Assembly: GCA_023417785.1 (NCBI GenBank)
Contig: JAEZEH010000040.1
Location: forward strand, 1 to 8,186
Source: Bacteroidota bacterium
GTDB lineage: Bacteria > Bacteroidota > Bacteroidia > Cytophagales > Cyclobacteriaceae
Length of the DNA: 8,186 nt
Reading direction: 5' to 3'
Shown: in pieces, positions 1 through 6,023 of the stretch
Position numbering within the stretch: position 1 is the first letter of the stretch
Layout of the letters: every line of letters starts with the position of its first letter
Translations under genes and position numbers: made by a program
The notes under the pieces: model-generated
Databases searched by the model: none
Told to the model about the DNA's origin: nothing
What the model saw: only the letters and a program-made list of their open reading frames with translations

Positions 1-509
1 AGGAGAATATTTCCCGAGCCCGTCACATCAGTTTTCACTTCGCTCGCTTTTATGTCAAGATCCATTTCACCATTTCCAGCCAGCGAAAGCTTCAGAAGAT
101 CGGCCGCCAATGAGTTCACGGTAATGATTTTCCCGTTGCCATTAACCTGAAGCTCATTGATGTTTTTGACACTCACAGTTATTTTCATCGGAGTTTTAAG
201 TTTGATGTCATCAATCTTCGCCCAGATGCTTTTATTTGGAGATTCCGGTTTGCGCTCCATATTAATCATCAGAATGCCATTCTCAACTTTGATTGAGGTT
301 AGATCCCAAATCTCAGGTAAGGTTTCGACAATAACTTCCTGTTTATTGCTTTGTTTTAAACTGACGGTGTAACCTGAATTCACATAAATCGCTTTGAATT
401 CAGGAAGTTCCAGCGTTTTCTTGACCGTCTGACCACTGACTGCCATGACTGTTAACAATAGCATAAGCACAGTAGACGCTGCAAATTGCAGGGAATGGAC
501 TTTTCTCAT
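1..509 (-). CDS. Secreted head-GIN domain (DUF2807) protein, 3' end outside window
   Basis: This is an open frame of 169 codons read leftward from an ATG at 507-509 to the window edge with no stop, so only the N-terminal part is present. Residues 1-26 form a signal peptide (basic MRK, hydrophobic LMLLLTVMAVSG, likely cleavage before QTVKK). The mature part begins with the typical 'LPEFKAIYVNSGYTVSL' lead-in. It then shows repeating beta-helix turns ending in G-N/S-G: LQVNGNGKI near 120-128, LSLAGNGEM near 141-149 and VTGSGNI near 162-168. These are the hallmark of the DUF2807 'head GIN' family of Bacteroidota, which is exported to the periplasm or cell surface and whose molecular role is poorly known. 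There is no Shine-Dalgarno sequence before the ATG, as is common in this phylum. It is transcribed away from the barrel gene at 1125. Family assignment is firm; function is not. Confidence 0.88.
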   Translation of the reverse strand, partial: MRKVHSLQFAASTVLMLLLTVMAVSGQTVKKTLELPEFKAIYVNSGYTVSLKQSNKQEVIVETLPEIWDLTSIKVENGILMINMERKPESPNKSIWAKIDDIKLKTPMKITVSVKNINELQVNGNGKIITVNSLAADLLKLSLAGNGEMDLDIKASEVKTDVTGSGNIL

Positions 510-940
510 AGTGTTTCGATTATGTTAATCTCAAAGGTGTCGACGATCAACCATTAACCGAACCACAATTCGATGAGCTGCCTTAACTGGTATTCAAGGT
601 GCAGTATACTTCGGATGGGAGCGGAACCCAACGGTTAGTTTAATAAGCCCGTCGTTCTGAACCATTAATATAAGAAGGCAAACGGACTTCTGGAATCATG
701 TTCACATTACCTTCACATGTAAGGAATTATCATGCACCGGCTTTTTTGATGAAATCCAGTGAGAGTTTTTTTCATGTTCAATCTTTAGGGAAGAGCACTT
801 CTATGCAACGCCACGGCTGGGTGCCGGCGTCTTTCCAAGTCGGGATATACACTAATGCCTGCAGGCGGTCATTCAAAACTCCACACTAATAATCCGATAG
901 TACCCCGGTATATCAATTTACATTCAACATTGTGGAGAAC

Positions 941-968
941 ATTGAAAGCTGCGAATTGAAAGCTGCGA
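941..968. repeat. Perfect 14-base tandem duplication
   Basis: The unit ATTGAAAGCTGCGA occurs at 941-954 and again immediately at 955-968 with no mismatch. It lies about 155 bases upstream of the barrel gene. A perfect two-copy repeat suggests a recent slippage duplication, or a doubled protein-binding site; the sequence alone does not decide. Confidence 0.9.
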
Positions 969-1025
969 TGCATATCGTGCTAACATATTCATAACAGCCA
1001 GATGATGTTCATGGTGTCGGTACAC

Positions 1026-1080
1026 GGCCTTGTGAATCAAAGGCCGATGCCTGGAGTTCGCGATGCAAGCTGCATCACGA
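1026..1080 (+). other. Two adjacent hairpins upstream of the barrel gene
   Basis: The first stem is GGCCTT (1026-1031) with AAGGCC (1040-1045) around an 8-base loop. The second is TCG-C-GATGCA (1058-1067) with TGCATC-A-CGA (1071-1080), nine pairs with one C/A mismatch and a 3-base AGC loop. Neither is followed by a T-run, so they are not standard terminators. They would lie in the 5' leader if transcription of the 1125 gene starts upstream of 1026, which is not shown. Confidence 0.45.
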
Positions 1081-1124
1081 CATAATTGGATGAATCTTGA
1101 TTAAATCAAATGAAGGAAAAGATG

Positions 1125-1799
1125 ATGCATGAGAAAAACTTTACCAGAATCACCATGGCGACATTAGCCATCGTATTGCTGACATCCGTAACGCAAGTCG
1201 CAAACGCGCAGTTCGGATTTTCTATCGGACCTAAAGGAGGGCTTGCTGTAACGAGCTTCCGGTCAGACGACGCGGGAAACATTGAGGCAACAACGCATTG
1301 GTTCGGCGGCGTGTTTACCAACATTCAGCTGGGTCGTGTAGTGGCTTTGCAGCCCGAACTGTTGTTGACCAGGCGGGGCGGTGATATAAGCTCATCAAAC
1401 ACCCGAAGCGAAATCAGCATAAACTATTTTGAAATACCCGTGCTGCTAAAGATACGCGTACCGCTTGCTAATGAAGTTATCTTTCCGCACGTATTGTTCG
1501 GGCCGAACTTCGCGTTCCGGACGGATATGGATTTCAGCGCGACTGATACGCAATCGGGGGCTATCCTTGAGGCCGACACCGATGACATCCGGAAAACTGA
1601 CCTGCAGGCGCTACTGGGTGCAGGTGTCGATATTCAAACTCGGGGAACCGGTGTATTTTTCACGATCGACGGAAGATACGGATGGGGATTGCGAGACCTC
1701 AACGATAACGACAATGTAATACACCTTCGGAATGCAGGCTGGATGTTCTCTGTGGGTATTGGATTCCGAGTAGGAGACTCCAGTGATAAGTTCGATTGA
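1125..1799 (+). CDS. Outer-membrane beta-barrel protein (PorT-like, OMP_b-brl_2 type)
   Basis: About 224 residues, predicted to be exported and inserted in the outer membrane as a small barrel. The N-terminus has a basic stretch (HEKNFTR), a hydrophobic core (MATLAIVLLTSVTQV) and an ANA|QFGF cleavage site. The mature protein begins with 'FSIGPKGGL', has alternating hydrophobic strands with turns, and contains 'YFEIPVLLKI', the diagnostic segment of the PF13568-type barrels of Bacteroidota. The chain nearly ends with an amphipathic strand (MFSVGIGFRVG), followed by a short hydrophilic tail. The open frame extends to an ATG at 1110, but AAGGA at 1113-1117 lies within that extension and is well spaced for ATG 1125 (or 1122), so I prefer 1125. 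A terminator follows closely, so it is probably a single-gene transcript. Its transported substrate or partner is unknown. Confidence 0.87.
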   Translation: MHEKNFTRITMATLAIVLLTSVTQVANAQFGFSIGPKGGLAVTSFRSDDAGNIEATTHWFGGVFTNIQLGRVVALQPELLLTRRGGDISSSNTRSEISINYFEIPVLLKIRVPLANEVIFPHVLFGPNFAFRTDMDFSATDTQSGAILEADTDDIRKTDLQALLGAGVDIQTRGTGVFFTIDGRYGWGLRDLNDNDNVIHLRNAGWMFSVGIGFRVGDSSDKFD

Positions 1800-1814
1800 T
1801 CATTGCTTTTAATC

Positions 1815-1845
1815 CAAAAGAAGCCGGCGATCCCGGCTTTTTTTG
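1815..1845 (+). terminator. Intrinsic terminator after the barrel gene
   Basis: AAGCCGG (1821-1827) pairs with CCGGCTT (1833-1839) around a CGATC loop. The stem can extend through the flanking A-tract and T-tract (1815-1820 with 1840-1845), and the 3' arm runs into a stretch of Ts. It lies 15 bases after the TGA stop and is a textbook rho-independent terminator on the plus strand. Confidence 0.88.
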
Positions 1846-1974
1846 CTCCATTTGGTTTGATGAGGGGTTCAAAAAACAAGAGGCCGTTCCATTTCCGAAG
1901 AAATAAAACAGCCTCTATAGCTGATCATCCTTTTTGAACGAAATCAAAAAACGGAGCTTTGCAGATGATTCACT

Positions 1975-1990
1975 TACGTTAACAAAATTA
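1975..1990. promoter_or_regulatory. GTTAAC-type site upstream of the regulator gene (candidate operator)
   Basis: TACGTTAACAAAATTA here matches TATGTTAACGAAATTA at 2743-2758 at 14 of 16 positions. This copy lies 7 bases upstream of the candidate -33 element of the regulator promoter. The GTTAAC core is itself palindromic. An autoregulatory binding site is an inference from position and repetition. Confidence 0.4.
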
Positions 1991-1997
1991 AACTCCT

Positions 1998-2027
1998 TTG
2001 ACCAACAACATTGTTAGTATAAATTTT
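1998..2027 (+). promoter_or_regulatory. Candidate Bacteroidota-type promoter for the Crp/Fnr-type gene
   Basis: TTG at 1998-2000, a 19-base spacer and TAAATTTT at 2020-2027 match TTG-N(17-23)-TAnnTTTG except for the last base. This would give a leader of roughly 110 bases before the ATG at 2147. The AT-rich context makes chance matches possible. Confidence 0.42.
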
Positions 2028-2146
2028 ATGCCTGGCTTTGGCAGACAGACACGGCCGAAAAAATGAAGAGCAGCAGAAAAGATGGTGTATCTATTCCACG
2101 TTTCAGTATAATAACCTTTCTTTTTTAAAGCAGTGCGCTTATCTTC

Positions 2147-2740
2147 ATGCCTATGTGGGATCTGTTATTGGAAAACATCGAACGAAGGAACGTCCGGCTT
2201 TCCGAAACCGAAACGGCAATCGTGAAATCACTTTTCATCCATCGACATTTTCGCAAACACCAGTATTTACTTCAGGAGGGACAGATCTCTACCAACGAAT
2301 ACTTTATCAACCGGGGTCTTACCCGAACGTACCGCGTCGATGAGCAGGGATATGAACACATACTTCAGTTCTCACCTGAGGAATGGTGGGCTGGAGATCT
2401 GGCTAGTTTCTTTGACGGCACGCCGTCACTCTACAATGTCGATTGTATAGAACCTACAGATGTGCTTGGCATCACTAAACAGGATCTTGAAACACTTTTT
2501 GAAGAAGTCCCTAAGATGAATGTCTACTTCAGGGTGCTTTACGAACGCTCTATAGTTTCATACAATAACAGGCTGACATCCACCATGACTAAATCGGCCT
2601 CCGAGCGTTACTACGAATTCGTTGAACGGTATCCGCAAGTAGAACAACGTGTCCCCAATCATCAAATCGCTTCATTTCTCGGAATCACACCCCAAAGCCT
2701 GAGTCGGATAAGGAAGCGGTCCATGCAGAAAGGCAGTTAA
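2147..2740 (+). CDS. Crp/Fnr family transcriptional regulator
   Basis: 197 residues, the usual size for the short Crp-like regulators of Bacteroidota. Residues about 25-115 form a cyclic-nucleotide-binding-type jelly roll ('HRHFRKHQYLLQEGQ', 'YFINRGLTRTYRVDEQGYEHILQF'). Residues about 118-145 fit the dimerisation helix. Residues 168-191 are a helix-turn-helix ending in the recognition helix 'TPQSLSRIRKR'. The phosphate-binding cassette of true CRP (GELxL...RSA) is not preserved: the equivalent region reads 'WWAGDLASFFDGTPSLYNVDC', so cAMP is unlikely to be the ligand. There is no N-terminal cysteine cluster, so it is not an Fe-S FNR. ATG 2147 is chosen because an in-frame stop lies at 2126-2128; ATG 2153 is an alternative. 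GTTAAC-type sites flank the gene. It likely controls the co-directional redox genes downstream, but this is inference. Confidence 0.9.
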   Translation: MPMWDLLLENIERRNVRLSETETAIVKSLFIHRHFRKHQYLLQEGQISTNEYFINRGLTRTYRVDEQGYEHILQFSPEEWWAGDLASFFDGTPSLYNVDCIEPTDVLGITKQDLETLFEEVPKMNVYFRVLYERSIVSYNNRLTSTMTKSASERYYEFVERYPQVEQRVPNHQIASFLGITPQSLSRIRKRSMQKGS

Positions 2741-2758
2741 CATATGTTAACGAAATTA
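2736..2758. promoter_or_regulatory. 16-base perfect palindrome and second GTTAAC-type site at the end of the regulator gene
   Basis: 2736-2751 reads GTTAACATATGTTAAC, a perfect palindrome that includes the regulator's TAA stop codon. Its right half continues into GAAATTA, so that 2743-2758 matches the site upstream of the same gene at 14 of 16 bases. A symmetrical site of this size fits binding by a homodimeric helix-turn-helix protein. It lies about 220 bases upstream of the SnoaL-like gene. Operator function is inferred. Confidence 0.45.
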
Positions 2759-2970
2759 CTTATCATGGGTGATGTCACTTCCCTCAGTGGCTTTCCGTTA
2801 TGTGCTATGTACTGACAAGAACATCATTCATCAGATATAACTTAAGCTCTTACGTTGATCAGTAGTCCTGAAAGACGAAGATGGAAAATGCTGAAGCATG
2901 GTGATTCAAATTCAGTGCAGTGAATGCCGGCATTCGTTTCAAACGAAATTCACAAAATTTTTTAAAGAAA

Positions 2971-3330
2971 ATGAAATCAGAATTAATCAAGGAATCTCTC
3001 CGGGACCTTAATGAAATGGTTATCGCCGGAAATTTGCTAGACGCTTTTGAAAAGTACTATCATGATGACGTAGTCATGCAGGAAAACGACAATTTTCCTG
3101 TTACGGGAAAAAGTTCTAACCGCGATCGCGAAATACAATTTCTAAATAACATCGAGGAGTTTCGTGGCGCATCGGTCGAAGGAATCGGGATTGGCGACGA
3201 TGTCTCCTTCGTCATCTGGAATTACGATTACACCCACCGCGAATGGGGCCTCCGAAAGTATAGCCAGGTTAGTGTTCAACACTGGAAAGATGGCAAGATC
3301 ATCAAAGAACAGTTTTTCTACGGCACCTAA
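2971..3330 (+). CDS. SnoaL-like / NTF2-fold protein
   Basis: 119 residues, the usual length of a single SnoaL-like domain. The start helix 'KESLRDLNEMVIAGNLLDAFEKYYHDDVVMQEND' (residues 7-40), the 'GKSSNRDREIQFL' helix and the C-terminal strands ending 'VSVQHWKDGKIIKEQFFY' match the alpha+beta cone of NTF2-fold proteins. Members include enzymes and small-ligand binders, and no specific reaction can be assigned. The frame extends to an ATG at 2920, but the homologous fold begins at MKSELIK, so I use ATG 2971. A 230-base gap separates it from the regulator, and the DoxX gene follows after 20 bases, so it is probably the first gene of a three-gene transcript. I could not place its promoter with confidence. 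Confidence 0.82.
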   Translation: MKSELIKESLRDLNEMVIAGNLLDAFEKYYHDDVVMQENDNFPVTGKSSNRDREIQFLNNIEEFRGASVEGIGIGDDVSFVIWNYDYTHREWGLRKYSQVSVQHWKDGKIIKEQFFYGT

Positions 3331-3350
3331 ATACAAACAATTGAACCAAA

Positions 3351-3815
3351 ATGAATCAGACACATAACCTTAGTCTTTTAATTGCCAGGCTTGTGCTTGG
3401 AACTATTATAGCAGTTCACGGCGCCCAGAAACTATTTGGATGGTTTGGCGGGTACGGTTTCGAAGGATCTGCCAGTTATTTTACTGACGTGATTGGATTA
3501 CCTTATTTCGCGGCTGTGCTAATCATACTGGCAGAAAGTATCGGGATGATCGCTCTGATTGCGGGACTCTTTAGCCGCCTATTATCGGTTTCGCTTATCA
3601 TCATTATGGCAGGAGCGATAATCTCACATGGCCAGTATGGCTTTTTTATGAACTGGAGCGGCACACAGGGCGGTGAAGGAATTGAGTATCACCTGTTGGT
3701 AATAGGACTGTCATCGATCATCGCATTGAGCGGGGCAGGTCAGTTCTCCCTGGATGCCTTAATTCATGCGCGACTCCGGGAATTCAAATCACCTGTCAGG
3801 CAAATCTTTCAATAA
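3351..3815 (+). CDS. DoxX family membrane protein
   Basis: 154 residues with four hydrophobic segments (about 8-24, 52-72, 76-96, 112-130). The family marks are clear: 'RLVLGTIIAVHGAQKLFGWFGGYG' at the N-terminus, the 'GLPYFAAVLIILAES' second helix, 'GLFSRLLSV', the 'HGQYGFF' turn, 'GIEYHLLVIGL' and the terminal 'GAGQFSLDAL'. DoxX proteins are inner-membrane proteins often linked to quinone or thiol redox and oxidative-stress functions; the reaction of most bacterial members is not established. It lies 20 bases after the SnoaL-like gene and 13 before the flavin reductase gene, consistent with co-transcription. The C-terminal tail (about 138-154) is basic and likely cytoplasmic. No Shine-Dalgarno sequence is visible. 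Confidence 0.92.
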   Translation: MNQTHNLSLLIARLVLGTIIAVHGAQKLFGWFGGYGFEGSASYFTDVIGLPYFAAVLIILAESIGMIALIAGLFSRLLSVSLIIIMAGAIISHGQYGFFMNWSGTQGGEGIEYHLLVIGLSSIIALSGAGQFSLDALIHARLREFKSPVRQIFQ

Positions 3816-3828
3816 AAAGTAGCACCAT

Positions 3829-4392
3829 ATGAAAATAGAAATAATATCCGGAAGTGCCAGACCTCAAAGCCTCACAAAGCGTGTAGCACTCCACCTCCAT
3901 GACCGCCTCTCGAAGGAACCTCATATTGACGCAGGATTAATCCCTATGGACGAGCACCACCTCCCCTATGTAGATCGGGTGTGGAATCACGCGGAGGAAG
4001 CCCCGTCAACGCATTCGCACATCGCCCGACGTGTATTCGATGCTCACGGTTTCATTTTGGTTACGCCGGAATACAACGGTTCGTATTCTCCGGCACTTAA
4101 AAATTTTCTTGACCACTTTGCCAGACAGGAGCGAAAGGTTTTTGGAATCGTGAGTGCCTCTCCCGGGAGCCTTGGAGGCATACGCGCTGCGGTTCAGCTT
4201 CAGCATCTGGTGTTTGCAATTGCTGGCATTGGCGTTCCGCGAATGCTTGTCGTTTCCGACGTAGAAAAAAAATTTAATGGGCAGGGGGCATTGCTGGACA
4301 ACCGATTCGACTCAGCGGTTAGCGCCTTTACAGAAGAATTCTTATGGATAACGCAGGCGCTACACGGCAATTCAGTAGCGCAGATGGCATGA
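3829..4392 (+). CDS. NADPH-dependent FMN reductase family oxidoreductase
   Basis: 187 residues with a flavodoxin-like fold, probably cytosolic. Residues 6-14 'ISGSARPQS' are the FMN phosphate-binding loop, and residues 79-96 'TPEYNGSYSPALKNFLDH' are the hallmark isoalloxazine-contact motif. 'FGIVSASPGSLGGIRAAVQL' (105-124) is the third flavin-side loop found in azoreductase or chromate reductase-like members. Such enzymes use NAD(P)H to reduce bound FMN and then quinones, azo dyes, metals or other electrophiles; the physiological acceptor cannot be read from sequence. Length is normal for the family. It is the last gene of the SnoaL-DoxX-reductase run and is followed 7 bases later by a GC-rich hairpin. 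Next to DoxX, a role in quinone or electrophile detoxification is plausible but inferred. Confidence 0.92.
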   Translation: MKIEIISGSARPQSLTKRVALHLHDRLSKEPHIDAGLIPMDEHHLPYVDRVWNHAEEAPSTHSHIARRVFDAHGFILVTPEYNGSYSPALKNFLDHFARQERKVFGIVSASPGSLGGIRAAVQLQHLVFAIAGIGVPRMLVVSDVEKKFNGQGALLDNRFDSAVSAFTEEFLWITQALHGNSVAQMA

Positions 4393-4399
4393 AGATGAT

Positions 4400-4427
4400 G
4401 GGGGGATGGGCACCTGCCCCCTCCCCC
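4400..4427. terminator. GC-rich hairpin between convergent genes (probable transcript end, no U-tract)
   Basis: GGGGG-A (4401-4406) pairs with T-CCCCC (4422-4427), and GGGC (4408-4411) with GCCC (4416-4419), around an ACCT loop, with a small internal loop between the two stems. It occupies the 51-base gap between the stops of two convergent genes and could act in either direction. No run of Ts follows on either strand, so it is not a textbook intrinsic terminator. Confidence 0.55.
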
Positions 4428-4443
4428 TTAACTCTCGCTACGT

Positions 4444-5964
4444 CTATTCCTCCGTAAAATCAATAAACACCTTTTTGATGTCTCTGTCTTCGACCCGGGC
4501 TCTTCCCTTTTTGTAAGCGTCAAGTTCAAGGAGAACAAGGCGCTGATCGTTCATGGCGGTTCGGAGCTTGTCAATGTCTTTCTCGAAATCCAGCGTGCGC
4601 CGCGGGGCCTTTAGCGAATATTTACGGCTAAAGTCATCGCCCTGCGACTGCAGTTTATTCCTGATCTCAATGGTCAGCCGGATTTTTTCCATGATCGATT
4701 CCTTGGAACGTCCTATGACTTCCGTTGCCTCCAGAGTGCCTAATGTTAACACGGTTGTACCACCGATCCCGGAAACTACTTTGGACTGATCAGGCTCAAG
4801 TGTAACGGGGGAGATACCGGTCGCCGCACCGAGAGATGCGTTTAGCACAGAACGTTTCTTCTTTCCTTTGTGCGCTTTTTTATACTCCTGATTGAGTTTC
4901 TTCTGATTTTCATCAAGCTGGGTTATCAACATAAGGGCGCCAACCAGGCTGTTGCGGTATTTCGTAAACTGAAGTGCATCCTTCTCCACCATGTTCTCCG
5001 CATCCGTAACACGGATTTTTATTTTCTTTTCGGTCCGGTTATTCGTTCTATCCAGTACAAAGAAAACAATTTCTGTTTCCGAGAATTTTTGCGCGTCATC
5101 GGTATAGTGGTATCCCGGAGTCCATGTGAATTCGTATTGCACTGGGGTATTTTCTTTTAACACTGTTTGAGGGATTTTCGGATCACCCGAGATCATCCCC
5201 GCACTCCGAACATTGTCGTCGCCGTTGGGGTCGCTCAGGTAAATCTTCAGATTCAGAGGTTCATCTTCCTTTATTACGAACAATGAGTCGCCGGGAACAA
5301 TAAGAAGCTCCGGCGGCAGATCCAATTGCGTTTGCGCGATGCGGAGTTTTCCCTGGGTCTCCGCCTTGTCTGGTTGATCCTGCACCAGAAAGTCAACCGA
5401 ATAGGGTTGTGTTTTCATGGCGTTAAACTGATTCCGCGAGGGAGACCAGGAAAACTGCCCGTTAGATGAAAGTGTTGACCCTTCGGGCATTTGAGAAAGT
5501 ATGCTTTTGAAAACAATCGGATCGCCGTCAGGATCGTATACATACTCCGTTGGAATCTGATAAACATTCTGACTGGCCTGGCGGACATAAAACACCGGCA
5601 ACTCTTCCACTACTGGCGGGCGATTAACGTGAATGACCGTGAACGTCATGGGCTTTCGCACGCTGCTGGTGTCTGAATAACGCGCTTCAAATATGAACGA
5701 GATATCTTTTTGCAGGGCAACGCGGTCGACGAAATCAAAACCGGGTTTCCACGCAAAGTTCCCTAACGAATCGAACGTAATTCCCAGGCCATCCGCCCCC
5801 TCTATGGAGAAATGGGCTGAGCCCGAAGCCTTTACCTGGAAAGAAAGGGTTTCGTTTTCTCGGACAACATTCCACCCCTGTTTTTCCGGAAAAATGATCG
5901 TAGGCTGCCCATACGCCTGATAAAAAAATCCTAAACACAGAGCAAAAAAAACGATATACTTCAC
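4444..5964 (-). CDS. Exported protein with three Ig-like/cadherin-like modules and a novel helical C-terminus
   Basis: 506 residues. A signal peptide (1-19, cleavage AYG|QPT) is followed by three tandem beta-sandwich modules of about 95-105 residues. Each has a matching F-x-W-x-P signature: FAWKP at 70-74, FSWSP at 171-175 and FTWTP at 279-283. 'DPDGDP' (144-149) and 'SDPNGDD' (244-250) resemble calcium-binding loops of cadherin-like or putative-Ig domains, and 'NRPPVVE' (114-120) is a typical linker between them. Residues 325-506 differ: a basic helical stretch (355-371), a glycine/small-residue hydrophobic segment (373-416) and a charged, probably coiled-coil tail. I recognise no family for this part. 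The start is GTG at 5964, because an in-frame TGA lies two codons upstream and any later ATG would remove the signal peptide. It is probably periplasmic or surface-located; function is unknown. Confidence 0.83.
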   Translation of the reverse strand: MKYIVFFALCLGFFYQAYGQPTIIFPEKQGWNVVRENETLSFQVKASGSAHFSIEGADGLGITFDSLGNFAWKPGFDFVDRVALQKDISFIFEARYSDTSSVRKPMTFTVIHVNRPPVVEELPVFYVRQASQNVYQIPTEYVYDPDGDPIVFKSILSQMPEGSTLSSNGQFSWSPSRNQFNAMKTQPYSVDFLVQDQPDKAETQGKLRIAQTQLDLPPELLIVPGDSLFVIKEDEPLNLKIYLSDPNGDDNVRSAGMISGDPKIPQTVLKENTPVQYEFTWTPGYHYTDDAQKFSETEIVFFVLDRTNNRTEKKIKIRVTDAENMVEKDALQFTKYRNSLVGALMLITQLDENQKKLNQEYKKAHKGKKKRSVLNASLGAATGISPVTLEPDQSKVVSGIGGTTVLTLGTLEATEVIGRSKESIMEKIRLTIEIRNKLQSQGDDFSRKYSLKAPRRTLDFEKDIDKLRTAMNDQRLVLLELDAYKKGRARVEDRDIKKVFIDFTEE

Positions 5965-5971
5965 GTATCAG

Positions 5972-6001
5972 TTGTTCAATTTGAAATCGGCCGTAAATTT
6001 A
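5972..6001 (+). promoter_or_regulatory. Candidate Bacteroidota-type promoter for the ATL gene
   Basis: TTG at 5972-5974, a 19-base spacer and TAAATTTA at 5994-6001 match the phylum consensus except for the last base. The spacing is the same as in the candidate promoter at 1998-2027. It would start transcription about 15 bases before the ATG at 6024. The -7 box is palindromic, but no suitably spaced TTG exists on the minus strand for the divergent gene. Confidence 0.45.
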
Positions 6002-6023
6002 ACATCCTTCAGCCCGTGTACCT

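Larger units (their letters stand above)
510..1109. other. 600-base divergent intergenic region without a convincing gene
   Basis: It separates the leftward GIN-domain gene from the rightward barrel gene and should hold the promoters of both, but I could not place a clear TTG / TAnnTTTG pair for either. A 63-codon open frame at 698-889 lacks a recognisable motif, ribosome site or protein-like composition, and I do not call it a gene. Visible small structures are two TTCACAT copies 11 bases apart (701-707, 712-718), a 14-base tandem duplication (941-968), hairpins at 1026-1045 and 1058-1080, and an inverted repeat TTGATT-A-AATCAA at 1097-1109. Confidence 0.6.
1846..2146. other. Intergenic region upstream of the Crp/Fnr-type gene
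   Basis: These 300 bases follow the terminator and hold no plausible gene. They contain weak inverted repeats (AGAGGC 1879-1884 with GCCTCT 1911-1916; TTTTTG 1931-1936 with CAAAAA 1945-1950), a GTTAAC-type site at 1975-1990 and a candidate promoter at 1998-2027. An open frame at 2038-2343 overlaps the regulator in another frame, and I treat it as a shadow. Confidence 0.55.

Noticed and set aside
698..889. 63-codon open frame in the divergent intergenic region
   Set aside because: No motif, no ribosome site, unusual composition rich in His/Ser/Phe, and no reason beyond the open frame itself.
1097..1109. FNR-box-like site TTGAT-TAA-ATCAA before the barrel gene
   Set aside because: The FNR/CRP consensus requires a 4-base spacer; here it is 3. 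The Crp/Fnr-type protein nearby also lacks Fe-S ligands. Kept only as an inverted repeat.
2038..2343. 101-codon open frame overlapping the start of the Crp/Fnr-type gene
   Set aside because: It overlaps a clearly recognisable gene in another frame, and its translation shows no family features.
4394..4432. Possible G-quadruplex in the GC-rich convergent gap
   Set aside because: Neither strand has four adequate G-runs; the inverted-repeat pairing explains the sequence better.
5735..5938. Open frame on the same strand as the Ig-like gene in another frame, and similar frames inside the symporter gene (6787-6975, 7154-7402)
   Set aside because: They are out-of-frame shadows of strongly supported genes.
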